DNA of 64,000 bases from Pseudomonadota bacterium (GTDB taxonomy: Bacteria > Pseudomonadota > Alphaproteobacteria > Sphingomonadales > Sphingomonadaceae): assembly GCA_023389105.1 (NCBI GenBank), contig JAEWEY010000004.1, positions 558,001-622,000 of the forward strand, read 5' to 3'. Below are positions 51,753 through 61,090 of this stretch, in pieces. The notes beneath the pieces are model-generated. The model made no database searches and was not told where the DNA came from. It was given only the letters and a program-made list of their open reading frames with translations. The position numbers and the translations under genes are program-made. Each line of letters opens with the position of its first letter. The stretch's first letter is position 1.

Positions 51753-52499
51753 ATGAACGACCCCGTTAACTCCGCCCCTGTCAATTTCGGTGACGAGCTG
51801 GTCAGCCCGGAGGAAAAGACGCGGCGCGTCGGCCAGGTTTTCAGCTCGGTGGCCCGCCGCTACGATCTGATGAACGACCTGATGTCCGGCGGCATCCACC
51901 GCCTGTGGAAAGATCGCTTCGTCAACCGCGTGAAGCCGCGCGCCGGCGAGCGCATTCTCGACATGGCCGGGGGCACCGGCGACATCGCCTTCCGCATGGC
52001 CCGCCGCGGCGCTCACGTCACGGTGTCCGACATCAATGCCGACATGCTCACCGAGGGACAGAAGCGAGCCGATGCACGCGCACTCGATAATCTGACCTGG
52101 CAGGTCGAGAATGCCGAGCGGCTGACCTTCGCCGACAACAGCTTCGACGCCTACACCATCGTCTTCGGCATCCGGAACGTCACCGACATCCCCGCCGCCC
52201 TCCGCGAAGCGCATCGCGTGCTGAAGCGCGGCGGCCGCTTCTTCTGCATGGAATTTTCGTCGAGCGAATGGCCCGGCTTCTCAAATCTCTACGACGCTTA
52301 CTCCGCCAATGTAATTCCCAAGGTCGGCAAGCTCGTGACCAATGACGAGGACAGCTATCGCTACCTCGTCGAGAGCATTCGCCGCTTTCCCAAGCCCAAT
52401 GCGTTCAAGACGATGATCGCCGATGCCGGCTTCGTCCGCGCAAGCGCGGAGCCAATGCTCGGCGGGCTCGTCACCGTCCATTCGGGCTGGAAGATTTGA
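51753..52499 (+). CDS. ubiE: ubiquinone/menaquinone C-methyltransferase UbiE
   Basis: SAM-dependent methyltransferase of ubiquinone synthesis. The 248 residues have the family start FSSVARRYDLMNDLMSGGIHR, the SAM motif ILDMAGGTGDIAF and the FGIRNVTDI motif. It overlaps ubiB by TTGA, so the two are coupled. They supply the quinone used by complex I at the other end of the window. Confidence 0.96.
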   Translation: MNDPVNSAPVNFGDELVSPEEKTRRVGQVFSSVARRYDLMNDLMSGGIHRLWKDRFVNRVKPRAGERILDMAGGTGDIAFRMARRGAHVTVSDINADMLTEGQKRADARALDNLTWQVENAERLTFADNSFDAYTIVFGIRNVTDIPAALREAHRVLKRGGRFFCMEFSSSEWPGFSNLYDAYSANVIPKVGKLVTNDEDSYRYLVESIRRFPKPNAFKTMIADAGFVRASAEPMLGGLVTVHSGWKI

Positions 52500-54037
52500 C
52501 CTCTTCCGTCACCCATCTGTGGCGTTTGGCGAAGTGGGGCCGAACGCTGGCGCGCCACGGCGCCTTACGCGGGATTGCCGCCGACCCGCTGGCTCCGCCG
52601 ACGGTCCGTCGACTAATCCGGTTCCTCAGCATCGGCACCCGCCGGCTCGATACGCCGCAATACGCGGATGCGCTGACGGCGATCGGCCCGGCAGCCGTAA
52701 AGCTTGGGCAGGCGCTTTCGACGCGTCCCGACCTGGTCGGCGAGAAGGCGGCAGAGAACCTTTCGCAGCTCCAGGACGATCTGCCCCCTGCCCCATTTGC
52801 GCTGATCAAGCGCACGATCGAGACGTCGTTCGGCGCGCCGCTGGAAAGCCTCTACTCGGAGTTTGACGAACGGCCCGTCGGCGCCGCGTCGATCGCGCAG
52901 GTCCATCGCGCCATCACCACCGATGGGCAGGAAGTCGCAGTCAAGGTCCTTCGGCCCGGCATCGAGGAAGACCTGACCAAGGCCATCGAGACCTACGAAT
53001 GGGCGGCCGCGCACGCCGAACGCTACGGCGGTGAGCTTCAGCGGCTGCGTCCCCGCCTGGTCGTCGCCCAGTTCAAGCAATGGACCGCGCGCGAGCTGGA
53101 TCTCCAGCGCGAGGCCGCCTCCGCCTCCGAACTCCGCGAGAACATGGTCGCCGAGCCTGGCTATTACGTGCCCGAGATCGACTGGCGCCGGACCGCCCGG
53201 CGCGTGCTCACGCTCGAATGGCTCGACGGCATCAAGCTCAATGACCGCGAGGCGCTGATCGCCGAGGGCCAGGATTGTCACGCCCTGGCCGGCACGCTCG
53301 TTCGCGCCTTCCTGCGCCAGGCGGTGGTCGACGGATTCTTTCACGCCGACCTTCACCACGGCAATCTGTTCGCGCTGAAGGACGGACGCATTGCCGCCAT
53401 CGACTTCGGCATCATGGGCCGTGTCGACCGGCGCGCGCGCATGTGGCTCGCCGAAATCCTCTACGGGTTGATCACCGGCAACTACCGCCGCGTCGCCGAA
53501 ATCCACTTCGAGGCGCAGTACGTCCCCGGCCATCACAATGTGCAGGAGTTTGCGACCGCGCTGCGCGCCGCCGGCGAGCCGATCCGAGGACTGCCGGTCA
53601 AGGACATCTCGGTCGGACGCATGCTCGAAAGCCTGTTCTCGATCACCCGCGATTTCGACATGCCGACGCAGCCCCACTTGCTGCTGCTGCAGAAGTCGAT
53701 GGTGATGAACGAGGGTGTCGCTACCGCGCTCGATCCCGAAATCAACATGTGGGAGACCGCGGAGCCGTTCCTGCGCGAATGGATGCGCTCGGAACTTGGC
53801 CCCGAAGCCTATTACGCCGACCGCATCATCGACCTTGTCCGCGCGATGAAGAAGCTGCCCAAGCTGATCGACCGGCTCGACGAATATTATCCACCGCGCG
53901 GCGCCGCGCCGCCGCCCCCGCCGTTGCCGGACATCGCCATCGTTCGACCTGCGCGTGGGCTCGGCTATCTGGCAACCGCGCTCCTCGCCGGCTTGGCCGG
54001 CGCAGCGGCGGCTGCCGCGATCTTGCTTGCACGATAA
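52496..54037 (+). CDS. ubiB: ubiquinone biosynthesis protein UbiB (ABC1/ADCK family)
   Basis: Atypical kinase-like ATPase needed for ubiquinone synthesis. The 513 residues have the KxGQ motif AVKLGQALSTRPDL, the Ala-rich loop GAASIAQVHRA, the lysine in EVAVKVLRPG, and the HADLHHGNLFAL and IDFGIMGRVD motifs. Two hydrophobic segments at the C-terminus (about 485-511) anchor it in the membrane. The start is TTG in TTGA overlap with ubiE. Length is normal. Confidence 0.95.
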   Translation: MTSSVTHLWRLAKWGRTLARHGALRGIAADPLAPPTVRRLIRFLSIGTRRLDTPQYADALTAIGPAAVKLGQALSTRPDLVGEKAAENLSQLQDDLPPAPFALIKRTIETSFGAPLESLYSEFDERPVGAASIAQVHRAITTDGQEVAVKVLRPGIEEDLTKAIETYEWAAAHAERYGGELQRLRPRLVVAQFKQWTARELDLQREAASASELRENMVAEPGYYVPEIDWRRTARRVLTLEWLDGIKLNDREALIAEGQDCHALAGTLVRAFLRQAVVDGFFHADLHHGNLFALKDGRIAAIDFGIMGRVDRRARMWLAEILYGLITGNYRRVAEIHFEAQYVPGHHNVQEFATALRAAGEPIRGLPVKDISVGRMLESLFSITRDFDMPTQPHLLLLQKSMVMNEGVATALDPEINMWETAEPFLREWMRSELGPEAYYADRIIDLVRAMKKLPKLIDRLDEYYPPRGAAPPPPPLPDIAIVRPARGLGYLATALLAGLAGAAAAAAILLAR

Positions 54038-54082
54038 GATCGTTCCGATAGCCTGACGCGCGCAACGTCGGGGGACTCATCG

Positions 54083-55747
54083 ATGCTCAAACTCGTGCTC
54101 GCGCTGGCCTTGGCCGCGCCGCTGTCAGCGCCTGCCTCAGCCGCGGCGGTGCAGGCGCCCGCATCCGATCATCAGAGCCTGGTTAAGCTGTTCGCCGACT
54201 GGCGCGCGTTCAACCACCCGACGATCGTTCGCGGGCGGCCCGATTACAGCGCGGCGGCCATGACGGCGAAGGCGCAGGGGCTCGCCGGTTTCAAGCAGCG
54301 GCTGGCGGCGATCGATACCAAAGGCTGGTCGGCATCGCAGCGCGGCGACTATCGACTGGTCGAGGCCGAGATGAACGGTCTCGACTTCTTCCTTCGCGTC
54401 CTCCGCCCGTGGGCGCGCGATCCCGGCTTCTACCAGACCATCTTCGCCGAGATGAGCGACGTTCCCGCGCATGAAGGGCCGTCGGCCGAACCGAACATCG
54501 ACCTGTGGAAATACCAATGGCCGCTGTCGAAAGCGGATGACGCCAGGCTGACCGAGCAGCTCAGCGCCGTGCCCGCGCTGCTGGCTGACGCAAAGACCAA
54601 CCTGGCCGGCAGCCAGGCGCACGACCTGTGGGCCTACGGCGATCGCGCGTTCAACGAGCAGGCCGAGGCGCTGGCGGCGCTCCAGGCAGGCGACCTATCG
54701 CTGAATGATTTGGGCGGCCGCCGGACAATCTCCCTCGCCGGAGCGTCGCCGCAGCTGCGGGCCGCCGTCGCACATACCCGCACCGCGACCGAGCAATTTG
54801 CCGCCTGGATCAAGGCCGAGGCGCCGCGACGCGCGGGCCCGTCCGGCGTCGGCAAGGACAATTATAACTGGTACCTGAAGCACGTCCTGCTGAGCCCGCT
54901 CGATTTCGATCAGCAGCAGGTGCTCCTGCAACGCGAGCTCGACCGCTCCCTCGCATCTCTCCGGCTAGAGGAGGTGCGCAATCGCGCCGCTCCGCCGATC
55001 CCCGAACTCCGCGATCCCGCTGCGTACAAGCGCATGACGCTGGCACGGCAGGAACGCATGTACCGCCTGCTGGTCGATGCCGGCTTCATCATCGACAAGC
55101 CTTACTATCGCTCCGCCATCTTCGGGCAGCTCGGCGACTACACGCCACCCGAGAAGCGCAACTTCTTCACCCACGTGACCGCGCTCGACCCGCTGCCGCT
55201 GTCGAGCCATCAGTTCCACTGGATCGAGCTCGCGCGGCTGGTGCACGAGCCACACCCCAGCCCGATCCGCGACACTCCACCGCTGTTCAACATCTAGGCC
55301 GAGCGGTCGGAGGGCGTCGCCACGGCCATGGAAGAAGTCCTGATGCAGGCCGGCCTGTACGACGACGAGCCGCACGGCCGCGAACTCGTCTGGGCGATGC
55401 TTGCCAACCGCGCCGCCCGGGGGCTCGCGTCACTCCGCGTGCAGGCCAATGAAATCGGACTCGACGAAGCCGGCAAGTTCCATGCCGGCTGGACGCCGCG
55501 CGGCTGGTCGGACGCCAGCAGCCGGCTCGTTGGATTCGAACAGCTGCTCTACCTGCGCCAGCCCGGCTACGGCCCCAGCTACGTCGTCGGCAAGGCGTCA
55601 CTCGACCGTCTGCTCGCCCTTGCCTCCCACCGTGCCGAGGTCGAGCGCAGACCATTCTCCGCGCCCAAGACCTTCGCGACCATCTGGGCGTCGGGCATCG
55701 TCCCACCGACCATCATCGAAGACGAGCTGTTGGCAGCGAGCAACTAG
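54083..55747 (+). pseudogene. DUF885 family protein interrupted by one in-frame TAG
   Basis: The frame starts with a signal peptide (MLKLVLALALAAPLSAPASA) and reads as a DUF885-type protein for 404 residues, then meets TAG at 55295-55297, then continues in the same frame for about 149 more codons to 55747. The join PPLFNI-stop-AERSEGVATAMEEVLMQAGL falls in a conserved segment, where the intact family would be expected to read on. The downstream part alone could begin at ATG 55328 (139 residues) but is not a whole domain. A single nonsense change, amber read-through or a sequence error would all fit. Cleaved into two, the enzyme is probably inactive. Confidence 0.8.
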
Positions 55748-55779
55748 GCAAAGCGGGGCGGCGGGCCTACTTCCCCACC

Positions 55780-56313
55780 ATGGCGCGGGTTCTTCTCATC
55801 GTCGGTGGCGGCATTGCCGCCTATAAGTCGCTGGAGCTGGTGCGCCTGCTCAAGAAGGCGGGGCATGAGGTCACCCCAGTCCTCACCAAGGGCGGCGAGC
55901 ATTTCGTTACGGCGATGAGCCTCGGGACGCTCGCCGAAAGCCAAGTCCACACCTCGCTTTGGGAGCTTAAGGACGAGGTCGAGATCGGCCACATCCAGCT
56001 CAGCCGCTCGGCGGACTTCATTCTCGTCTGCCCCGCCACCGCCGACCTGCTGGCGAAAATGGCAGCGGGCATCGCGGACGATCTTGCGACCACCCTGCTG
56101 CTCGCAACCGACAAGCCGGTTGTCGCGGCGCCCGCAATGAACGTCCGCATGTGGCGGCACGCCGCAACGCAGCGGAATGTCGCGCAGCTCAAGGCCGACG
56201 GCGTCCGCGTCATCGATCCCGCGGAAGGCGACATGGCGTGCGGCGAATACGGCCCCGGCCGCCTGCCCGAGCCCCAGGACATCGTGACACAACTCGCCGA
56301 CCTCCTGAAGTGA
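55780..56313 (+). CDS. coaC: phosphopantothenoylcysteine decarboxylase (CoaC), separate gene
   Basis: Flavoprotein step of coenzyme A synthesis, forming 4'-phosphopantetheine. The 177 residues show the CoaC start ARVLLIVGGGIAAYKSLELV, the His motif GHIQLSRSADF, the PAMNVRMW active-site loop and the Cys flap GDMACGEYGPGRLPEP. In most bacteria this is the N-terminal half of a fused CoaBC; here it ends with TGA inside a GTGA overlap with coaB, so the two halves are separate proteins. Confidence 0.92.
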   Translation: MARVLLIVGGGIAAYKSLELVRLLKKAGHEVTPVLTKGGEHFVTAMSLGTLAESQVHTSLWELKDEVEIGHIQLSRSADFILVCPATADLLAKMAAGIADDLATTLLLATDKPVVAAPAMNVRMWRHAATQRNVAQLKADGVRVIDPAEGDMACGEYGPGRLPEPQDIVTQLADLLK

Positions 56314-56945
56314 GCCTGGCCGGCAAGCACATCCTCGTCACGGCGGGGCCGACGCACGAGCCGATCGACCCCGTCCGGGTCATCGCCAACCGGTCGTCGG
56401 GCCGACAAGGCTTCGCAATCGCGCAAGCCGCGGCGGAAGCCGGGGCGCGCGTGACCTTGGTGGCTGGACCGGTGCATCTCGACACGCCCGCCGGTGTGAC
56501 ACGCGTCGACGTCGAAACTGCTGGCCAGATGGCTGACGCGGTCTTCGGAGCCCTCCCCGCCGACGCCGCGATCCTAGTCGCGGCTGTCGCAGATTGGCGG
56601 GTCGAGCCCTCGTCGAGCAAGTTGAAGAAAGGCGATGGACCGCCCCGGCTTCGCTTCGTCCCGACGCGCGACATCCTTGCCGAGCTCGGCGCGAGCAATC
56701 AGCGGCCGCGCCTGCTTGTCGGCTTTGCAGCCGAAACCGATGACGTCGTCGAACAGGCGATCGCCAAGCGACTTAGGAAGAACGCCGACTGGATCGTTGC
56801 CAACGACGTGTCCGGCGACGTCATGGGCGGTCACCGCAATCGCGTGCATCTCGTGACTCAGGCCGGGGTCGAAGATTGGCCCGAGGGCGCAAAGGACGAG
56901 GTGGCGCGCCAGCTCGTCGACCGGATCGCGATCGCCCTAGGCTGA
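56310..56945 (+). CDS. coaB: phosphopantothenate-cysteine ligase (CoaB), separate gene
   Basis: Joins cysteine to phosphopantothenate with nucleotide activation. The 211 residues contain LVTAGPTHEPIDPVRVIANRSSG split in two strands, LVAAVADWRVEPSSSKLKK and VANDVSG. The start is GTG at 56310, overlapping coaC by four bases in a different frame, which points to coupled translation and an assembled CoaC-CoaB pair rather than a frameshift. It overlaps the convergent ThiF/MoeB gene by nine bases. Confidence 0.92.
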   Translation: MSLAGKHILVTAGPTHEPIDPVRVIANRSSGRQGFAIAQAAAEAGARVTLVAGPVHLDTPAGVTRVDVETAGQMADAVFGALPADAAILVAAVADWRVEPSSSKLKKGDGPPRLRFVPTRDILAELGASNQRPRLLVGFAAETDDVVEQAIAKRLRKNADWIVANDVSGDVMGGHRNRVHLVTQAGVEDWPEGAKDEVARQLVDRIAIALG

Positions 56946-57683
56946 CCCACAGGCGCGGCAGCGCGGGTCCGGCGGGATGCGGATGGCGCGCCATTCAAGC
57001 TTCTCGCCGTCGAAGAGGTGCAGCTGTCCTTCCTGATGGGGGCCGGCGCCGACGGTGCGATTGATCGCCAGCAGTGCCGCAAAGCTTCCGACCGTCGCGG
57101 TCAGAGCCCCGAGTACGCCAAGCTCGGCGCAATTGTCGCAATCGTCGGCATCGAACGCGTCCCCGACGAAGCAGCGATAGCAGGGCTGCGACTTGAACAG
57201 GCCTACCTGACCCTGGAACTGCACAGCCGCGGCGGACAGCAGGGGGATGCTTAGCGCCACGCAAGCGTCGCTGACCGCCAGCCGCGTCGCGAAATTGTCG
57301 CTGCCGTCGATGACGAGGTCGTGGTCGGCCAGCAATTGCTGCGCGTTGTCCGGGCTAATCCGCTGCTGAACGGGACGGGCATCAACGTGGCGATTGAGCC
57401 TGTGAACGAACTGCAGCGCGAGATCGGCTTTCGAGTAGCCGGCGTCGCGCTCGCGAAACAAAGGCTGACGATGCAGATTGCCGAGCTCGACTGTATCGTC
57501 GTCGATGATCGTAAGCTGCCCAACACCAGCCCCGGCCAGCGCTGGGATCACAGCGCTACCGATGCCGCCTGCGCCGATCACAGCGATCCGCGCTTCCTTC
57601 AGCCGCCGCTGCCCCATCCCGCCGACCTGCGGCAGCACAATGTGGCGCGCGTATCGATCCAGTTCGTCGTCGGAGAGGTTCAC
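56937..57683 (-). CDS. HesA/MoeB/ThiF family adenylyltransferase
   Basis: Activates the C-terminus of a ubiquitin-like sulfur carrier. The 248 residues contain RYARHIVLPQVGGMGQ, the nucleotide-binding VIGAGGIGSAVIPAL, LGNLHRQPLF, VIDGSDNFATRLAVSDAC, and two C-x-x-C pairs (CDNC and the terminal CRAC) that bind structural zinc. The C-terminal rhodanese of some MoeB proteins is absent. Whether it serves molybdopterin (MoaD) or thiamine (ThiS) synthesis cannot be told here. It follows dut with a four-base overlap. Confidence 0.9.
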   Translation of the reverse strand: MNLSDDELDRYARHIVLPQVGGMGQRRLKEARIAVIGAGGIGSAVIPALAGAGVGQLTIIDDDTVELGNLHRQPLFRERDAGYSKADLALQFVHRLNRHVDARPVQQRISPDNAQQLLADHDLVIDGSDNFATRLAVSDACVALSIPLLSAAAVQFQGQVGLFKSQPCYRCFVGDAFDADDCDNCAELGVLGALTATVGSFAALLAINRTVGAGPHQEGQLHLFDGEKLEWRAIRIPPDPRCRACGSA

Positions 57684-58117
57684 TGGCCGGTCGAGCCGAA
57701 CCCGCCCGTGCCGCGGCCGGTCTCGCTGAGCTGCTTGACCTCGCGGAAGGTCGCCTTCAGCACCGGCGCTGGCACCAGCTGTGCGATCCGCTCGCCGCGC
57801 CGGACTTCGAACGGCTGGTCGCCGAGATTGGCGAGGATCACCTTGACCTCACCGCGATAATCCTCGTCGATGGTCCCGGGCGTATTCAAACAGGTGATGC
57901 CGTTCTTCAGGGCAAGGCCCGAGCGCGGACGCACCTGCACCTCGTAGCCGGGCGGTATCGCAATCGCGAACCCCGTTGCCACCGCATTGCGCTGCCCTGG
58001 CGCCAGCGTCAGATCCTCTGCCGCGACGACATCCAAACCTGCCGCCCCATCGGTCGCATAGGCCGGCGCCGGCAGACCCTCGCCATGCGGCAATCTTTTG
58101 AGCTCGATTTCAATCAT
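57680..58117 (-). CDS. dut: deoxyuridine 5'-triphosphate nucleotidohydrolase
   Basis: Hydrolyses dUTP to dUMP and keeps uracil out of DNA. The trimeric dUTPase motifs are present in 145 residues: ATDGAAGLDVVA, RPRSGLALK, NTPGTIDEDYRGE, RIAQLV and the C-terminal arm GTGGFGSTGQ. It overlaps topA upstream and the ThiF gene downstream by four bases each. Confidence 0.96.
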   Translation of the reverse strand: MIEIELKRLPHGEGLPAPAYATDGAAGLDVVAAEDLTLAPGQRNAVATGFAIAIPPGYEVQVRPRSGLALKNGITCLNTPGTIDEDYRGEVKVILANLGDQPFEVRRGERIAQLVPAPVLKATFREVKQLSETGRGTGGFGSTGQ

Positions 58118-60591
58118 TTCTTCTTCCGCGCCGGCTTGCGGCCCTTCTTCGCCGGCGGGCCCTTTGCCGCACGCTCGTCGATCAGGCGGATGGCTTCGTC
58201 CAGCGTCACCACCTTCGGGTCGGTCCCCTTCGGGATCGTCGCGTGCGTCGCGCCATCGCTGACGTAAGGACCGTAGCGGCCCTCCATCACCTTCACGTCC
58301 TTGCCGTTGGGATGCTTGCCCAGCACCGCGATCGGCTCGCGCGCCGCGCCGCGCTGGCGCCCACCGCCCGACGCCGCATCGGCGAGCTTCGCCACCGCCG
58401 CGTTCATGCCGGTCTCGAACACCTCCGCAGTCGAACCCAGCTTCGCATATTTGCCGTCATGCGCGAGGTACGGCCCGTACCGCCCGATCGACGCCGTGAT
58501 CGGCTTGCCTGTCTCCGGATGCGCACCGATTTCGCGCGGCAGCGACAACAGGCGCTCCGCAACCTCGGTCGTCACATCTTCCAGCGGCACGTCCTTCGGA
58601 ATCGAAGCGCGTTTCGCATCCTTGCCCTCGCCGCGCTCGACATAGGGCCCGAACCGGCCCGTCTTCAACGAGATGCCGTCACCAAGATCCGTCGGCCCGT
58701 CGCTCTGCGCGCCTTCGCTGCCGACCTGCCCGAACTTCTGCGTGAACTTGCAGTCCGGATAGTTGGAGCAGGCCACGAACGCCCCGAACTTGCCGCCACG
58801 CAGCGAAAGCCGGCCGTTGCCGCATTGCGGGCAGATGCGCGGATCGCTCCCGTCCTCGCGGGGCGGGTAGAGCCAGGGTGCCAGGAACTCGTCGAGCGCC
58901 TGCGTGATCTCGCTCGGCTTCTGGTCCATGACCTCGCCCGCCTTGGGCTTGAAGTCGCGCCAGAAGGCATCGAGCAATTTTTGCCAGTCGAGCCGCCCGC
59001 CCGACACGTCGTCCAGCTCGTCTTCGAGCTCCGCCGTGTAATCGTAGCTGACGTATTTTTCGAAGAAGCGCTCGAGGAACGCCGTCACCAGCCGCCCGCT
59101 CTCCTCGGGGATGAAGCGCCCCTTGTCGACGCGGACGTATTCGCGGTCCTTCAGGGTTTGCAGCGTCGCCGCGTAGGTCGACGGCCGCCCGATCCCCAGC
59201 TCCTCCAGCCGCTTGACCAGGCTCGCTTCCGAATAGCGCGGCGGGGGCTGGGTGAAGTGCTGGCTGGACTCGACGCCGGTCCGCGCAGGCACATCGCCTT
59301 CGCGCAGCGCCGGCATCCGCGCGCCTTCCTCGTCCTGTGGATCGTCGCGGCCTTCGTCGTACAGCGCCATGAAGCCCGGGAAGAGCACCACCTGCCCGGT
59401 CGCGCGAAGCACGGCCCGCCCCGCGCCGTCGCTCAGCTCGACCGTCGTCCGCTCCAGCCGCGCCGATGCCATCTGGCTTGCCAGCGCGCGATTGTAGACC
59501 AGCTCATACAGCCGCGCATGATCGCCCGACGCCGCGCGCGCCTTCGAGAAGTCGGTCGGCCGCACCGCCTCGTGCGCTTCCTGCGCGTTCTTGGCCTTCG
59601 TCTGATACTGCCGCGGCTTGTCCGGCACGTAGCCGGCGTCGTAGCGGTTCGCGATCGCCTTGCGCGCCGCGCTGATCGCCTCGGGCGCCATGTCGACGCC
59701 GTCGGTCCGCATGTAAGTGATCAGCCCGTCTTCGTAGAGGCTCTGCGCCACCCGCATCGTATGACTCGCCGCGAAGCCCAACTTGCGTGCCGCCTCCTGC
59801 TGCAGGGTCGAGGTCGTGAATGGCGGCGGGGGGTTCTTAGCGAACGGCTTGGTGTCGGTCGACGACACGGTGAACCGCCCCCCCTCTACCACTGCCCTGG
59901 CCGCATCGGCGTCCCCGCGATTGCCGATCGTCAGCCGCTCGATCTTCTTGCCGTCGAGCTGGACCAGCCGCCCGACGAAGCTCTGCCCGTCCTTTTCGAA
60001 CGTCGCCGAGATCGACCAATATTCCTGCGGCTTGAACAGTTCGATCTCGCGCTCGCGATCGACGATCAGTCGCAGGGCAACCGACTGCACACGTCCCGCC
60101 GACTTTGCGCCTGGCAGCTTGCGCCATAGGATCGGGGACAGCGTGAAGCCGACCAGATAATCCAGCGCCCGCCGCGCGCGGTAGGCGTCGATCAAATCAG
60201 TGTCGAGTTCGCGCGGCTTGCCCATCGCTTCGGTCACGGCCGACTTAGTGATGGCGTTGAAGGTCACCCGCTGGACATTGGCCGGCAGCGCCTTCTTGCC
60301 CCGCAGCACTTCCTGCACGTGCCAGCTGATCGCCTCGCCCTCGCGGTCGGGGTCGGTGGCGAGGATCAAAGTATCCGCCTTCTTCGCCTCGTCCTGGATT
60401 GCCTTCAGCTGCTTCGACCGGTCGGGCGAGACCTGCCACAGCATCTCGAACGCCTTGTCGGGATCGACCGACCCGTCCTTGGGCGGCAGATCGCGGACAT
60501 GGCCGAACGAAGCCAGCACGCGGTGCCCGCTGCCCAGATACTTTTCGATGGTTTTCGCCTTGGCCGGCGATTCGACGACGACGAGCTTCAC
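58114..60591 (-). CDS. topA: DNA topoisomerase I
   Basis: Type IA topoisomerase that relaxes negative supercoils. The 825 residues show the Toprim start KLVVVESPAKAKTIEKYLG, LILATDPDREGEAISWHV, the catalytic Tyr in GLITYMRTDGV, one C4 zinc finger (CPQCGNG to CSNYPDC) and repeated C-terminal domains with RYGPYV, ending in a Lys/Arg-rich tail. Length is normal for alphaproteobacteria. Confidence 0.96.
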   Translation of the reverse strand: MKLVVVESPAKAKTIEKYLGSGHRVLASFGHVRDLPPKDGSVDPDKAFEMLWQVSPDRSKQLKAIQDEAKKADTLILATDPDREGEAISWHVQEVLRGKKALPANVQRVTFNAITKSAVTEAMGKPRELDTDLIDAYRARRALDYLVGFTLSPILWRKLPGAKSAGRVQSVALRLIVDREREIELFKPQEYWSISATFEKDGQSFVGRLVQLDGKKIERLTIGNRGDADAARAVVEGGRFTVSSTDTKPFAKNPPPPFTTSTLQQEAARKLGFAASHTMRVAQSLYEDGLITYMRTDGVDMAPEAISAARKAIANRYDAGYVPDKPRQYQTKAKNAQEAHEAVRPTDFSKARAASGDHARLYELVYNRALASQMASARLERTTVELSDGAGRAVLRATGQVVLFPGFMALYDEGRDDPQDEEGARMPALREGDVPARTGVESSQHFTQPPPRYSEASLVKRLEELGIGRPSTYAATLQTLKDREYVRVDKGRFIPEESGRLVTAFLERFFEKYVSYDYTAELEDELDDVSGGRLDWQKLLDAFWRDFKPKAGEVMDQKPSEITQALDEFLAPWLYPPREDGSDPRICPQCGNGRLSLRGGKFGAFVACSNYPDCKFTQKFGQVGSEGAQSDGPTDLGDGISLKTGRFGPYVERGEGKDAKRASIPKDVPLEDVTTEVAERLLSLPREIGAHPETGKPITASIGRYGPYLAHDGKYAKLGSTAEVFETGMNAAVAKLADAASGGGRQRGAAREPIAVLGKHPNGKDVKVMEGRYGPYVSDGATHATIPKGTDPKVVTLDEAIRLIDERAAKGPPAKKGRKPARKKK

Positions 60592-60640
60592 AACTTCCCC
60601 TCACGCATACGCGTAAGGTGGGGACTCCCGATTTGGGTCG

Positions 60641-61084
60641 TCAACTGCTGCGGCGGCGAAATGGCCGGCTAATTCGCCGCCACACGAGGCGCGGGAGCCA
60701 TCGCAACGCCAGGGCCGCGCTAGACGATCGCTCGCTATTCGCTTCAAACCGGTAGAAGGGCGGCTTAGCATCGTGGCATATCTCGCGGGCAATATGGAAT
60801 TCACCGCCATCGAAAAGCCCCGCCGAAACGGCGAGTTCCGGCCCGTCCTGCGGACGGTGGAAGATATGACTTCCGCATTCCGCGCAGAACCCACGTTCCG
60901 CCGCCCACGATGAGCGAAATACTTTGACGGTTGACCCGTCGATGCGGGTGTCGGGCGGTGCTTGAAGCGACATCCACGGCCCGCTGCCCCAGCGGCGGCA
61001 CATGCGGCAATGGCAGACGCCGACGTCGGCAATCGACCGAGGCAAGATGACGCTCACCTCGCCGCACATGCATTGCCCCCTCAT
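60641..61084 (-). CDS. GFA/CENP-V family zinc protein
   Basis: A 147-residue protein of the glutathione-dependent formaldehyde-activating (GFA) family. Zinc-binding cysteines are visible in CMCGEVS, CHCRMCRR and CAECGSHI. The C-terminal 30 residues are basic. Most members have no shown GFA activity, so function is unknown. It sits 6 bases after dprA and 49 before topA on the same strand. Confidence 0.85.
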   Translation of the reverse strand: MRGQCMCGEVSVILPRSIADVGVCHCRMCRRWGSGPWMSLQAPPDTRIDGSTVKVFRSSWAAERGFCAECGSHIFHRPQDGPELAVSAGLFDGGEFHIAREICHDAKPPFYRFEANSERSSSAALALRWLPRLVWRRISRPFRRRSS

Positions 61085-61090
61085 TCCGTC

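Noticed and set aside
58243..60129. 628-codon open frame antisense to topA
   Set aside because: Same reason: a shadow of topA codon bias, rich in Arg, Leu, Ala and Val without motifs.
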